Assembly (NCBI RefSeq): GCF_005943945.1 | Contig: NZ_CP040710.1 | Span: 1,189,001 to 1,253,000, forward strand | Direction: 5' to 3' | DNA length: 64,000 nt | Source of the DNA: Aggregatimonas sangjinii | Lineage (GTDB): Bacteria > Bacteroidota > Bacteroidia > Flavobacteriales > Flavobacteriaceae | Notes under the pieces: generated by a model | Seen by the model: the letters and a program-made list of their open reading frames with translations, nothing else | Told to the model about the DNA's origin: nothing | Database searches by the model: none | Shown here: positions 28,388 through 36,402 of the stretch, one piece after another | Layout of the letters: every line of letters begins with the position of its first letter | Position numbering within the stretch: position 1 is the first letter of the stretch | Position numbers and translations under genes: made by a program

Positions 28388-29806
28388 ATGGAGCAAGATC
28401 ATGACCATTTTAGGGATTCCATAGGAACGATTTCCGACGAGGGAAAACGCGCTTGGGTATATCCCAAAAAACCTAGTGGCAATTGGTATACCTATAGAAA
28501 ATGGGTCAGCTACGGCTTACTCATCTTTCTCATCGCTTCGCCCTTTGTAAAAATCAATGGAAATCAATTTTTGATGTTCAATGTATTGGAAAGGCGCTTT
28601 AATATTTTCAGCCTTCCCTTTTGGCCACAGGATTTTTACCTCTTCGTAGTGTTGATGATCATCGGGGTGGTTTTCGTGGCATTGTTCACCGTGGCTTTTG
28701 GTCGCATTTTCTGTGGATGGATGTGCCCGCAGACCATCTTTATGGAAATGGTATTCCGAAGGATAGAGTACTGGATAGATGGTGACCGAGGTGCCCAGAT
28801 CAAATTGGATCGGCAACCGTGGAATATGGAGAAAATCAGAAAAAGAGCACTGAAATGGTTTGTTTTTTTTCTTATTTCTTTCCTGATTGCAAATGTATTT
28901 CTAGCCTATCTGATCGGTAGTGACCGCTTGATTCAATATATAACCGATGGCCCTCTGCAGCATCTGAGTATTCTCATTTCATTATTGATTTTCACGGCAG
29001 TGTTCTATTTTGTGTTCGCATGGTTTCGTGAACAGGTGTGCATCATCGCCTGCCCCTATGGTCGTATGCAGAGTGTATTGCTCGACAATAAATCCATAAT
29101 CGTGGCATACGATTATAAACGCGGTGAGGCCGAAAAAGGTAGAAAGAAATTTCGTAAGAACGAAGACAGAAAAGCGTTGGGCCATGGCGACTGCATTGAT
29201 TGCTTTCAATGTGTGAACGTGTGCCCTACCGGAATAGATATCCGTAACGGAACGCAATTGGAGTGCATAAACTGTACGGCCTGTATCGACGAGTGTAATA
29301 CGATTATGGATAAAGTAAACCTCCCCCAAGGCTTGATACGGTATGCCAGTGAGGATGAGATCGTAAAGAATGAAAAGTTCAAGTTTACCCCCAGGTTAAA
29401 AGGATACAGCGCAATATTGACCATCCTGATCGGTCTTTTGATAGGGATGCTTTTTTTGAGAAATGATGTCGAGGCCAGTATTTTGAGGTTACCGGGACAG
29501 TTGTACGAACATAAGGATGGTAACATCATCAGCAATGTGTACACCTACAAATTGGTCAACAAGACAAATGAGGAGATTCGGGACATTAGTTTTAAACTGA
29601 TTTCCCATAAGGGGAAGATAAACTTGGTAAGTCATTCCCATTTCAGTATTCCCCCAGCGGCATTGGCCGAAGGAACGCTGTTCGTAGAGCTAAATAATTC
29701 AGCCCTAAAAGGAGATAAGGATAGGGTAAAAATCGGCGTATATAGCGGCGAAGACCTGATAGAAACCACGAGCACCGCCTTCACGGGGCCAAGAAGCTAT
29801 CGGTAG
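28388..29806 (+). CDS. ccoG: cbb3 oxidase accessory ferredoxin-type protein CcoG
   Basis: 472 residues of the CcoG/FixG/RdxA family, which reduces copper for cbb3 maturation. About five membrane helices occupy residues 35-225, with RIFCGWMCPQTIF and CIIACPYGRMQ between helices. Two 4Fe-4S clusters are read from CxxCxxCxxxC at Cys269-279 (CIDCFQCVNVC) and Cys293-303 (CINCTACIDEC). A last helix (YSAILTILIGLLIGMLFL) precedes an Ig-like periplasmic C-terminal domain. Starts 10 nt after ccoP. Confidence 0.95.
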   Translation: MEQDHDHFRDSIGTISDEGKRAWVYPKKPSGNWYTYRKWVSYGLLIFLIASPFVKINGNQFLMFNVLERRFNIFSLPFWPQDFYLFVVLMIIGVVFVALFTVAFGRIFCGWMCPQTIFMEMVFRRIEYWIDGDRGAQIKLDRQPWNMEKIRKRALKWFVFFLISFLIANVFLAYLIGSDRLIQYITDGPLQHLSILISLLIFTAVFYFVFAWFREQVCIIACPYGRMQSVLLDNKSIIVAYDYKRGEAEKGRKKFRKNEDRKALGHGDCIDCFQCVNVCPTGIDIRNGTQLECINCTACIDECNTIMDKVNLPQGLIRYASEDEIVKNEKFKFTPRLKGYSAILTILIGLLIGMLFLRNDVEASILRLPGQLYEHKDGNIISNVYTYKLVNKTNEEIRDISFKLISHKGKINLVSHSHFSIPPAALAEGTLFVELNNSALKGDKDRVKIGVYSGEDLIETTSTAFTGPRSYR

Positions 29807-29899
29807 CGCATAAAGGTGACAATGAAAATTTTCGAAATTTCGGCCAGAGAAGTAACAGTATAAAGAAACGAGGTCGGGCTAATTAAAAGAAAAGAAATT

Positions 29900-30346
29900 A
29901 TGAGAATCAACTGGGGAACGGGAATCGTTTTGGCATTCATAGGGTTTATAAGTTTTATCCTATTCTTTATCGTTCGTATGAGTACCGATGATAGGGCCAA
30001 CCACGATTTGGTTACGGAAGACTACTATAAGGCCGAACTAGGCTATCAAAACGAAATAGACGCAATGAACAACGCGAAGTTCAATAACGCACTTTTGGTA
30101 GTGGAAAAAACAAAGGAGGGCCTCCTATTGAAATTTCCCGAAAAAATGGATTTCAAAGAGATAAAGGGTTCGGTATCGCTCTATCGGCCATCCAACAAGT
30201 ATTTGGATGCCGAGCGACCCCTACGCCTAACAAGCCCCCGGCTTCTGATACCGGACGATGATTTGGTCGAGGGACGCTGGGATATCAAAGTTGCTTGGGA
30301 ATATGGGAGGGAAGTTTTTTTGCATAAGCAAAGTATTACGTATTGA
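29900..30346 (+). CDS. ccoH: FixH/CcoH family cbb3 oxidase assembly protein
   Basis: 148 residues: an N-terminal membrane anchor (WGTGIVLAFIGFISFILFFIV) followed by the FixH motif LVTEDYYKAELGYQNEIDAMNN and a beta-rich periplasmic domain. FixH acts with CcoI and CcoG in assembly of the oxidase. It sits 93 nt downstream of ccoG in the same direction. Confidence 0.93.
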   Translation: MRINWGTGIVLAFIGFISFILFFIVRMSTDDRANHDLVTEDYYKAELGYQNEIDAMNNAKFNNALLVVEKTKEGLLLKFPEKMDFKEIKGSVSLYRPSNKYLDAERPLRLTSPRLLIPDDDLVEGRWDIKVAWEYGREVFLHKQSITY

Positions 30347-30547
30347 TATAATAGACAAGACCTACCTGCTAGCAGGCAGTGACAAGAGACAAGAAGAGAC
30401 AGGGTATAAAAAGAGGCAAGAGGTAAGAGACAAGCTTCAGATAATTTATGTGGAGTTGTTCGTGCCTAAGCCAATATTAAAATAGCGCCAAAATGCAACG
30501 ACGGCCTTCCTGAAAGTGATAAGGCTTGCAATAAAGGATAAAACGAA
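30347..30547. repeat. Purine-rich GACAAGA-type repeat spacer
   Basis: Between ccoH and the TauE/SafE gene. It contains the perfect 12-nt palindrome CCTGCTAGCAGG (30365-30376) followed by a degenerate run of GACAAGAGACAAGAAGAGAC and related units to about 30433. No coding content is convincing. Confidence 0.5.
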
Positions 30548-31252
30548 ATGATACTATCGGCTATCATACTAGGTTTAATGGGCAGTCTACATTGCATTGG
30601 CATGTGTGGCCCCATTGCTTTTATGCTTCCTGTAGATCGAACGAACACGTTTAAGAAATTTGGGCAGGTAGCTATTTATCATTTTGGTAGGTTGCTGGCC
30701 TATGCCCTGATCGGACTTGTATTTGGACTTTTGGGAAAAGGACTCTATGTTTTTGGGATGCAACAGAAACTATCCATTCTCATTGGCGTTTTGATGATTG
30801 TGCTGGTGCTCATTCCGTATCAAAGTTTTGGCAATTACAATCTGTCCAAACCAGTTTTCAAGATAATTTCAAAAGTAAAAAATCGACTGGGTCAAGAATT
30901 AAAAAACAAACGTCCCGATACGTTTTTGACCATCGGTTTTTTAAATGGTTTTTTACCGTGCGGACTCGTATATATGGCCCTATTTGGTGCTATTGCCATG
31001 GGAAATGCCTTGTACGGTGCAACGTATATGATTCTATTCGGTTTGGGAACTGTACCCTTAATGACAGCCGCTATTTATTTTAGCGGCTTGCTCAAGGGTG
31101 GTATACGCCAAAAAGTCCAGCTCGTCATTCCCATTTTCGTGGTCATCATTGGACTACTTTTTATATTTCGAGGATTGGGTCTAGGTATTCCGTATCTATC
31201 ACCTGAGCCGATTGTAGAACTGGTGTCCAGCGGAATGGAATGCCACGACTAA
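30548..31252 (+). CDS. Sulfite exporter TauE/SafE (DsbD_2-like) membrane protein
   Basis: 234 residues, six or seven membrane helices. The family motif GLMGSLHCIGMCGPIAF is at the N-terminus and the second pseudo-repeat opens GFLNGFLPCGLVYMALFGAIAMGN. The conserved cysteines and histidine of these motifs resemble those of copper-handling proteins. Homologues are regularly encoded at the end of cbb3 clusters in Bacteroidota, so a role in copper supply or redox control for the oxidase is likely, although the family name implies anion export. It completes the cco block. Confidence 0.85.
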   Translation: MILSAIILGLMGSLHCIGMCGPIAFMLPVDRTNTFKKFGQVAIYHFGRLLAYALIGLVFGLLGKGLYVFGMQQKLSILIGVLMIVLVLIPYQSFGNYNLSKPVFKIISKVKNRLGQELKNKRPDTFLTIGFLNGFLPCGLVYMALFGAIAMGNALYGATYMILFGLGTVPLMTAAIYFSGLLKGGIRQKVQLVIPIFVVIIGLLFIFRGLGLGIPYLSPEPIVELVSSGMECHD

Positions 31253-31258
31253 TACCCT

Positions 31259-31786
31259 GTGAAAAACACGCTGCGCAACGATATCGTACTTAGGCCAAGA
31301 TTTCAAATGGAATTGACCCAAGAGCAGCAGATCGTTCTAGAGGCATTCGAAAATTCCAAAAATCCGACTTTTAGTATCAAACGGGTAGACGACCATATAT
31401 TTATCAAATTCAATGCGCGGGAACATCACTTTTGGTCACCTCAATTACATCTTGAAATTATCGAAACCGACAACGGGAAAGTACAGCTTTATGGTCTCTT
31501 CGGTCCTAATCCCACCCTTTGGACGTTCTTCATATTTTTGCATTTCGGGGTGGCCACGCTATTTATCGTAGTCGGTATTTGGGCCTATTCTAGTGCCGCA
31601 CTGCAAAAACCATATGGTCTTCAGCTCGGCTTAATGATCAGTATGGTATTGTTTTGGTTTATACTTTATGCTTTTGGTCGAGGCGGGAAAAGTAAAGGAA
31701 AGCCTCAGATGGAGACCCTGTACCGATTTATGGGAGAGATTTTGCTTGAGGTCCCGGGCAAAAATCGCAATAAGGCGGTCAATTGA
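31259..31786 (+). CDS. Uncharacterised membrane protein next to the cco block
   Basis: 175 residues. A soluble N-terminal domain (about 1-80, with VDDHIFIKFNAREHHFWSPQLHLEI) precedes two membrane helices (WTFFIFLHFGVATLFIVVGIW and LGLMISMVLFWFILYAFG) and a short basic tail. The GTG at 31259 is preferred, 6 nt after the preceding stop, since the segment LRNDIVLRPRF before the first internal ATG (31307) looks like real protein. No function known; co-transcription with the TauE/SafE gene is likely. Confidence 0.75.
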   Translation: MKNTLRNDIVLRPRFQMELTQEQQIVLEAFENSKNPTFSIKRVDDHIFIKFNAREHHFWSPQLHLEIIETDNGKVQLYGLFGPNPTLWTFFIFLHFGVATLFIVVGIWAYSSAALQKPYGLQLGLMISMVLFWFILYAFGRGGKSKGKPQMETLYRFMGEILLEVPGKNRNKAVN

Positions 31787-31814
31787 AAAAGGGAGGCTTG
31801 AAAAAGAGCCTCCC
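31786..31814 (-). terminator. Terminator of the second universal stress gene
   Basis: Read on the minus strand, GGGAGGC (31808-31814) pairs with GCCTCCC (31791-31797) across a 10-nt loop and runs into TTTTT (31786-31790). A second hairpin, CTGGTTT/AAACCAG (31826-31843), lies between it and the stop codon. Confidence 0.75.
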
Positions 31815-31847
31815 TGCAACCTTAGCTGGTTTCTAAAAACCAGTCCC

Positions 31848-32669
31848 CTATATCTTGAATGTAACTACTGGTAGTTTGGCATGGTTTGCAATATCTTCCC
31901 CGATACTACCTCTGAAAAAATGGGCCAGCCCCTTGCGACCGTGAGTCGGTATTCCGATTAAATCGGCTTCGGTTCCTTCCGCGAAATTCAAAATGCCCTG
32001 TTCGACAGTATAGTCGTTGTAAATATCCATTTCCTGTCCGTTACCGGCTTTATCAAAAAATCTGTTGATTTTCCCATAGGCATCCAGAGTACTTAAAAAG
32101 CTATCTCCAGGGGTATTGATGTAGACCAGCTCAATGTTGGCGTTCAATAAATCCGCAAAGGCCTTTGCTTTGCTATAAGCGTCGAGGTTTTCCTCCTTGA
32201 AGTCACAGGCGAATACAAATCGTTCAATGGCAAAGTCAGGGATTTCATCTTTAATAATTCCTACGGGTACATCGGCCGTGCGGACAACCTTCTCGGTGTT
32301 CGATCCTACGAAAATCTCCTTAAACCCTTCCGCGCCATGAGACCCCATAATAATAAGATCTGCGTCATGCTTGTCGGCAACTTCATTTACCTCACTAAAC
32401 ACCTTAAAGTGCTTGACGATAGGTGTTATCGTAATGCCTTGTGTATAAGGTTTGTTTAGAAAATTATTAAACCTTTTCTCAGCGAGCTTGATGAGAAAAA
32501 CGGTCTGTTCAGGGTGAAAACCTTCCGAAGAACTTATTAGTGCCCGATTGAGCTCTGGCATATGTAAAGCTAAAATCTCCGCCTCGTGTTTTTTGGCCAA
32601 ACTGCAGGCTGCTTTCATTGCATATTCGGATTGTATGGAAAAGTCTACGGGTACGATTATTTTTTTCAT
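31848..32669 (-). CDS. Tandem-domain universal stress protein (UspA family)
   Basis: 273 residues with two Usp domains. Both keep the nucleotide-binding loop: the first has IMGSHGAEGFKEIFVGSNTEKVV, the second IPTHGRKGLAHFFRGSIGEDI followed by LPVVTF. It differs from the gene at 20224-21126, whose second domain is degenerate. It is convergent with the last gene of the cco block and ends at a terminator. A palindrome-23 nt-TAATTTTA promoter lies about 100 nt upstream, so it probably belongs to the same low-oxygen regulon. Confidence 0.93.
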   Translation of the reverse strand: MKKIIVPVDFSIQSEYAMKAACSLAKKHEAEILALHMPELNRALISSSEGFHPEQTVFLIKLAEKRFNNFLNKPYTQGITITPIVKHFKVFSEVNEVADKHDADLIIMGSHGAEGFKEIFVGSNTEKVVRTADVPVGIIKDEIPDFAIERFVFACDFKEENLDAYSKAKAFADLLNANIELVYINTPGDSFLSTLDAYGKINRFFDKAGNGQEMDIYNDYTVEQGILNFAEGTEADLIGIPTHGRKGLAHFFRGSIGEDIANHAKLPVVTFKI

Positions 32670-32767
32670 GATAATGACTATTTAGTTTAGCTGTTGGTTG
32701 TTAAGGTTGCAATTCAAGCATCCGCATTCATTCCATTAAAGAGTCTATAGGCCTTCTTCTTTTGATA

Positions 32768-32810
32768 TAAAATTAGTGGCTGTACGGTACTTTGCATATG
32801 ATATATGTCA
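32768..32810 (-). promoter_or_regulatory. Fnr-type promoter of the second universal stress gene
   Basis: On the minus strand, TGACATATATCA (32799-32810) is followed by exactly 23 nt and TAATTTTA (32768-32775), the same -7 element as at the other universal stress gene. The predicted start gives a leader of roughly 90 nt before the ATG at 32669. Confidence 0.72.
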
Positions 32811-32935
32811 TGTTCTAATGATGTGACGCTGTCAGCATAATAAAAGTGGACCACTTATTAATTCAGGTATTCAAAAAAATCACGAGTAATTTTATTTTAA
32901 ATCTTTAAATTGTAGCATCCAAAAAAATAGATGCT

Positions 32936-34657
32936 ATGCAAATTAAAGAGTCCGCCGAAGTTTATGATGTTATCATTGTAGGTTCAGGTGCAGGTGGGGG
33001 TATGGCCACAAAACAGCTTGCCGATGCCGGGTTTAATGTAGCGGTTGTAGAAGCCGGTCCATTTTTTGACCCCGCCGACCCAGTGACCAAGACCCAATTG
33101 AAATGGCCTTATGAATCACCTAGAAGGGGAGCGGGCACTGATCGAGCGTTTGGCGGATGGGATATGTCATGGGGCGATTGGGATGTTGAGGGAGAGCCCT
33201 ACACCCAGGAGGAAGGAACGAATTTTCGATGGTGGCGTTCGAGAATGCTCGGAGGGCGAACCAACCACTGGGGGCGAATTTCACTGCGTTTCGGACCAAA
33301 AGATTTTAAAGGAAAAACGCGTGACGGTCATGGTGATGATTGGCCCATTAGCTATGACGATGTAAAACCGTATTATGATAAAGTAGACAAATTAATCGGT
33401 GTTTATGGAACAAATGAAGGTTTGGAAGATGACCCTGACGGATTTTTTCTTCCACCTCCGAAGCCCCGACTGCACGAACTTTTTTATATCAACGGAGCAA
33501 AAAAGACGGGAATACCCGTTTATCCGAGTCGGATGTCGATGTTGACCAAAAAAATAAATGAAGATCGCGGCGTCTGTTTTTATTGTGGGCAATGCAGCCG
33601 GTCATGCTCGGTTTATGCAGATTTCTCCGCGGGAAGTTGCTTGATATTTCCAGCGCAAAAGAGCGGTGGTAAAGTCAAGATTTTTGTCAATTCCATGGTG
33701 CGCGAAGTGACCACCAATGAAGAAGGAAAAGCAACAGGGGTCTCCTATATCAGCAAAGACGACAGAAAGGAATACAAGCTTAAAGCAAAAGTTGTGGTTT
33801 TGGCCGCATCTGCTTGTAGCTCAGCACGTATACTCTTGAATTCCAAAAGCAAACAGCATCCGAATGGTCTTGGTAACAGTAGCGATATCGTCGGTAAATA
33901 TTTGCATGATTCGACAGGGTCGAGTGCTGCGGGCGTTATTCCTGGTCTAACGAATCGCAAGGTCTCGTATAACGAAGACGGTACGGGTGGTATGCACGTG
34001 TATTCACCTTGGTGGGGCGACAATTCGAAGCTCAATTTCCCACGCGGATATCATATTGAAGTCTGGGGCGGTATGGGCCAGCCTAATTATGGCTTCGGAT
34101 GGGATCCGAATGGTTTCAATAAATATTTTGGATTGAAGGTGGGCGGTTATGGAGATAGTCTACGTGACGATGTGAAAAAATACTATGGATCGGTCGTCGG
34201 TTTTGGAGGACGTGGCGAGGCCATTGCGCGCAAGGAAAATTATTGCGAAATAGATCCGACCACGGTAGATCAATTCGGTATTCCAGTCTTAAAGTTCAAT
34301 TATCAATGGTCCGATTTTGAGCGAAATCAGGCCAAGCATATGCAAGATACCTTTGAAGAATTGATTCATAATATGGGAGGTGTCCCTCTTAGTGAAAAAC
34401 CGGGTAAGGACCAAGATTATGGGCTCCTCTCGCCAGGTCAAATTATTCACGAGGTGGGTACCACGCGAATGGGCAACGACCCCAAAACCTCCGTTACGAA
34501 CAAATTCAACCAATTGCACGATGTCGATAATGTTTTTATTGTCGATGCAGGACCCTTTGTTTCGCAAGCCGATAAGAACTGTACGTGGACGATTTTGGCC
34601 TTGTCCTGGAGAGCCTCGGATTATATCATTGAACAATTGAAACAACAAAATATCTAG
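32936..34657 (+). CDS. GMC-family FAD oxidoreductase (sugar/glycoside dehydrogenase large subunit)
   Basis: 573 residues. The FAD-binding Rossmann motif VIIVGSGAGGGMATKQLADAG is at 11-31 and GMC signatures follow (GGRTNHWGRISLRF; C-terminal GQIIHEVGTTRMG and DKNCTWTILALSWRASDYI). A cysteine-rich insert CFYCGQCSRSCSVY (about 213-226) is typical of the membrane gluconate/glucoside dehydrogenase branch. There is no signal peptide; the partner encoded 3 nt downstream has a twin-arginine-like one, suggesting export as a folded complex. Likely oxidises sugars or glycosides, possibly at C3, judging from the neighbouring TIM-barrel genes. Confidence 0.92.
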   Translation: MQIKESAEVYDVIIVGSGAGGGMATKQLADAGFNVAVVEAGPFFDPADPVTKTQLKWPYESPRRGAGTDRAFGGWDMSWGDWDVEGEPYTQEEGTNFRWWRSRMLGGRTNHWGRISLRFGPKDFKGKTRDGHGDDWPISYDDVKPYYDKVDKLIGVYGTNEGLEDDPDGFFLPPPKPRLHELFYINGAKKTGIPVYPSRMSMLTKKINEDRGVCFYCGQCSRSCSVYADFSAGSCLIFPAQKSGGKVKIFVNSMVREVTTNEEGKATGVSYISKDDRKEYKLKAKVVVLAASACSSARILLNSKSKQHPNGLGNSSDIVGKYLHDSTGSSAAGVIPGLTNRKVSYNEDGTGGMHVYSPWWGDNSKLNFPRGYHIEVWGGMGQPNYGFGWDPNGFNKYFGLKVGGYGDSLRDDVKKYYGSVVGFGGRGEAIARKENYCEIDPTTVDQFGIPVLKFNYQWSDFERNQAKHMQDTFEELIHNMGGVPLSEKPGKDQDYGLLSPGQIIHEVGTTRMGNDPKTSVTNKFNQLHDVDNVFIVDAGPFVSQADKNCTWTILALSWRASDYIIEQLKQQNI

Positions 34658-34660
34658 GAA

Positions 34661-35383
34661 ATGGATAGAAGAAAGAGTTTACAGACCCTAATTCTCGGGG
34701 GAGCAGCGGCAAGTACCGGTTTCGTGTTCAACGCTTGCAAGACGGAAAATGGTAAAACCGTTGACGATACGATTGCGGAAAGCAGTGAAAAGTATTTCGG
34801 TCGTACGCCTGAAGAACTGGAACGCATCGAAAAACTAAATGCCGAACAGCTTTTTAACGAGCATGAGCTGGAAACGATTGGAGTGCTCAGCACGGTTATT
34901 CTCCCGCCCAAAGAACCGCACGGAGGGCCTATTGAGGCTGGGGTTCCCGAGCTAGTCGAGTTTATGGGCAAAGATATCCCTACCATGGCACCCACGCTTT
35001 TGGGAGGCCTAATGTGGTTAGATCATAAATGTAATACCGAATTCGGTACGGAATTTAAGTCGGCGACTTTGGAGCAGCAAAAACAAATTTGCGATGAAAT
35101 TTGCTGGCATGATACAGAAATCGCGTTGGAAAAACAACCACTGGAAATACAGTTTTTCTATGTGATGCGCGGTCTTACGGTTACCGGTTATTACACCTCG
35201 AAAGTAGGTATTGCCGATTTAGGCTACAAAGGCAATATGCCCAACGTTTGGGATGGTGTACCGCAAGATGTATTGGATCAACACGGTGTGGCCTATGACC
35301 CGGCCTGGATAGCCAAATGTATCGATCAAAGTACTAGGGGCGATATCGCGACTTGGGACGAAAAAGGTAATCTATTGACATAA
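34661..35383 (+). CDS. Gluconate 2-dehydrogenase subunit 3 family protein
   Basis: 240 residues. The N-terminus MDRRKSLQTLILGGAAAST resembles a twin-arginine signal, and FNAC could be a lipobox (Cys26). The rest is the small-subunit family: LFNEHELETIGVLSTVILPP, FMGKDIP and the C-terminal KVGIADLGYKGNMPNVWDGVP. Such subunits chaperone and export the GMC large subunit and help it dock to a cytochrome. No cytochrome c gene is adjacent, so the electron acceptor must be encoded elsewhere. Confidence 0.92.
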   Translation: MDRRKSLQTLILGGAAASTGFVFNACKTENGKTVDDTIAESSEKYFGRTPEELERIEKLNAEQLFNEHELETIGVLSTVILPPKEPHGGPIEAGVPELVEFMGKDIPTMAPTLLGGLMWLDHKCNTEFGTEFKSATLEQQKQICDEICWHDTEIALEKQPLEIQFFYVMRGLTVTGYYTSKVGIADLGYKGNMPNVWDGVPQDVLDQHGVAYDPAWIAKCIDQSTRGDIATWDEKGNLLT

Positions 35384-35439
35384 GGTACACCGTAGGGGAT
35401 TACCTGCCTTTGCTTATGCGTGGCGACTCTAAAATATTT

Positions 35440-36270
35440 ATGATGAAAGGATTATTGTTACTCTTTGTGTTTTTGGTAACCGGAGCATTTTCGAGTGCCC
35501 AGGAAATAGGTCTGCAGTTATATAGTTTACGGAATGAAATTAAAAAGGATGTTCCAGGAACCTTTGCCAAGATAAAACAGTGGGGTTTTACCAAAGTTGA
35601 AGATGGGAACGATGGTACCCAGGGCTATTCTTTAGAAGATTACAAAGCGCTGTTGGCCAAGAACAATTTAGAAATTGTAAGCGCAAGTGCCCCTTTCGAA
35701 GAATTGCAAAATTCTCCTGAAACGGTCATCGACAGAGCAAAGAGCTATGGCTCCGAATTCGTGGTTTGTTTTTGGATTCCGCATAAAGATACACTCTTCA
35801 CCATCGACGATACGAAACTGGCGTTGGATGTCTTTAATAGAGCTGGTAAAATGCTCGAAGATGAGGGGATTACCTTGGTGTACCATCCGCACGGATATGA
35901 GTTCAGACCGCATGGCGATTCCACTTTAATGGATTATATGATTGATAACTCGCAACATTTTGATTTTGAGATGGATGTGTATTGGTTCGCACATCCCGGA
36001 GAAGACCCAGTCGAATGGTTACGGCGCTATCCGGAGGAATTCAAACTAATGCACTTGAAAGATTGCGAACAAGGAACCGTGGGAAACCAAAACGGCCAAT
36101 CGGATGTGGAGACCAATGTGGTTCTCGGAACGGGTCAAATAGACATTGCCGCAGTCGTCAAAGAAGCCAAAAAAATGGGATTGAAATACCTCTTTATCGA
36201 AGATGAATCTTCAAAAGTCCTGAATCAGATTCCCAAAAGTTTAGATTATCTAAAAAGCCTTCCTGACTGA
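35440..36270 (+). CDS. Secreted sugar phosphate isomerase/epimerase-like TIM-barrel protein (copy 1)
   Basis: 276 residues from the ATG at 35440 (the next ATG is immediately adjacent). This start opens a signal peptide, LLLLFVFLVTGAFSSAQ; the frame upstream to a TTG at 35410 adds an unlikely extension. The xylose-isomerase-like TIM barrel follows: EIGLQLYSLRN at the start, YHPHGYEFRP, FDFEMDVYWFAHPGEDP and LMHLKDCE, with metal-ligand-type Glu/Asp/His at strand ends. Being secreted, it cannot act on sugar phosphates in metabolism. It more likely handles an oxidised (keto) sugar made by the GMC enzyme upstream. Confidence 0.88.
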   Translation: MMKGLLLLFVFLVTGAFSSAQEIGLQLYSLRNEIKKDVPGTFAKIKQWGFTKVEDGNDGTQGYSLEDYKALLAKNNLEIVSASAPFEELQNSPETVIDRAKSYGSEFVVCFWIPHKDTLFTIDDTKLALDVFNRAGKMLEDEGITLVYHPHGYEFRPHGDSTLMDYMIDNSQHFDFEMDVYWFAHPGEDPVEWLRRYPEEFKLMHLKDCEQGTVGNQNGQSDVETNVVLGTGQIDIAAVVKEAKKMGLKYLFIEDESSKVLNQIPKSLDYLKSLPD

Positions 36271-36402
36271 AAACGCATTACGGGATGGTGCATATCTAGC
36301 AACCGAATTCAGCAAAGCGACAAAAAGCACTGTAAATTTTTTAAGGGGGAGCAAAATCAATTTATAGAACTCAAGACGAGTTCATAATCAACAGGAAGCG
36401 GT

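Noticed and set aside
30258-30485. 75-codon plus-strand frame overlapping ccoH and the repeat spacer
   Set aside because: It is a shifted reading of ccoH that runs into the repeat tract, with a lysine/arginine-rich low-complexity product.
32824-32834. TGACGCTGTCA as a further Fnr-type site
   Set aside because: The half-sites are separated by 5 nt rather than 6, and no TAnnTTTR element lies 23 nt away on either side.
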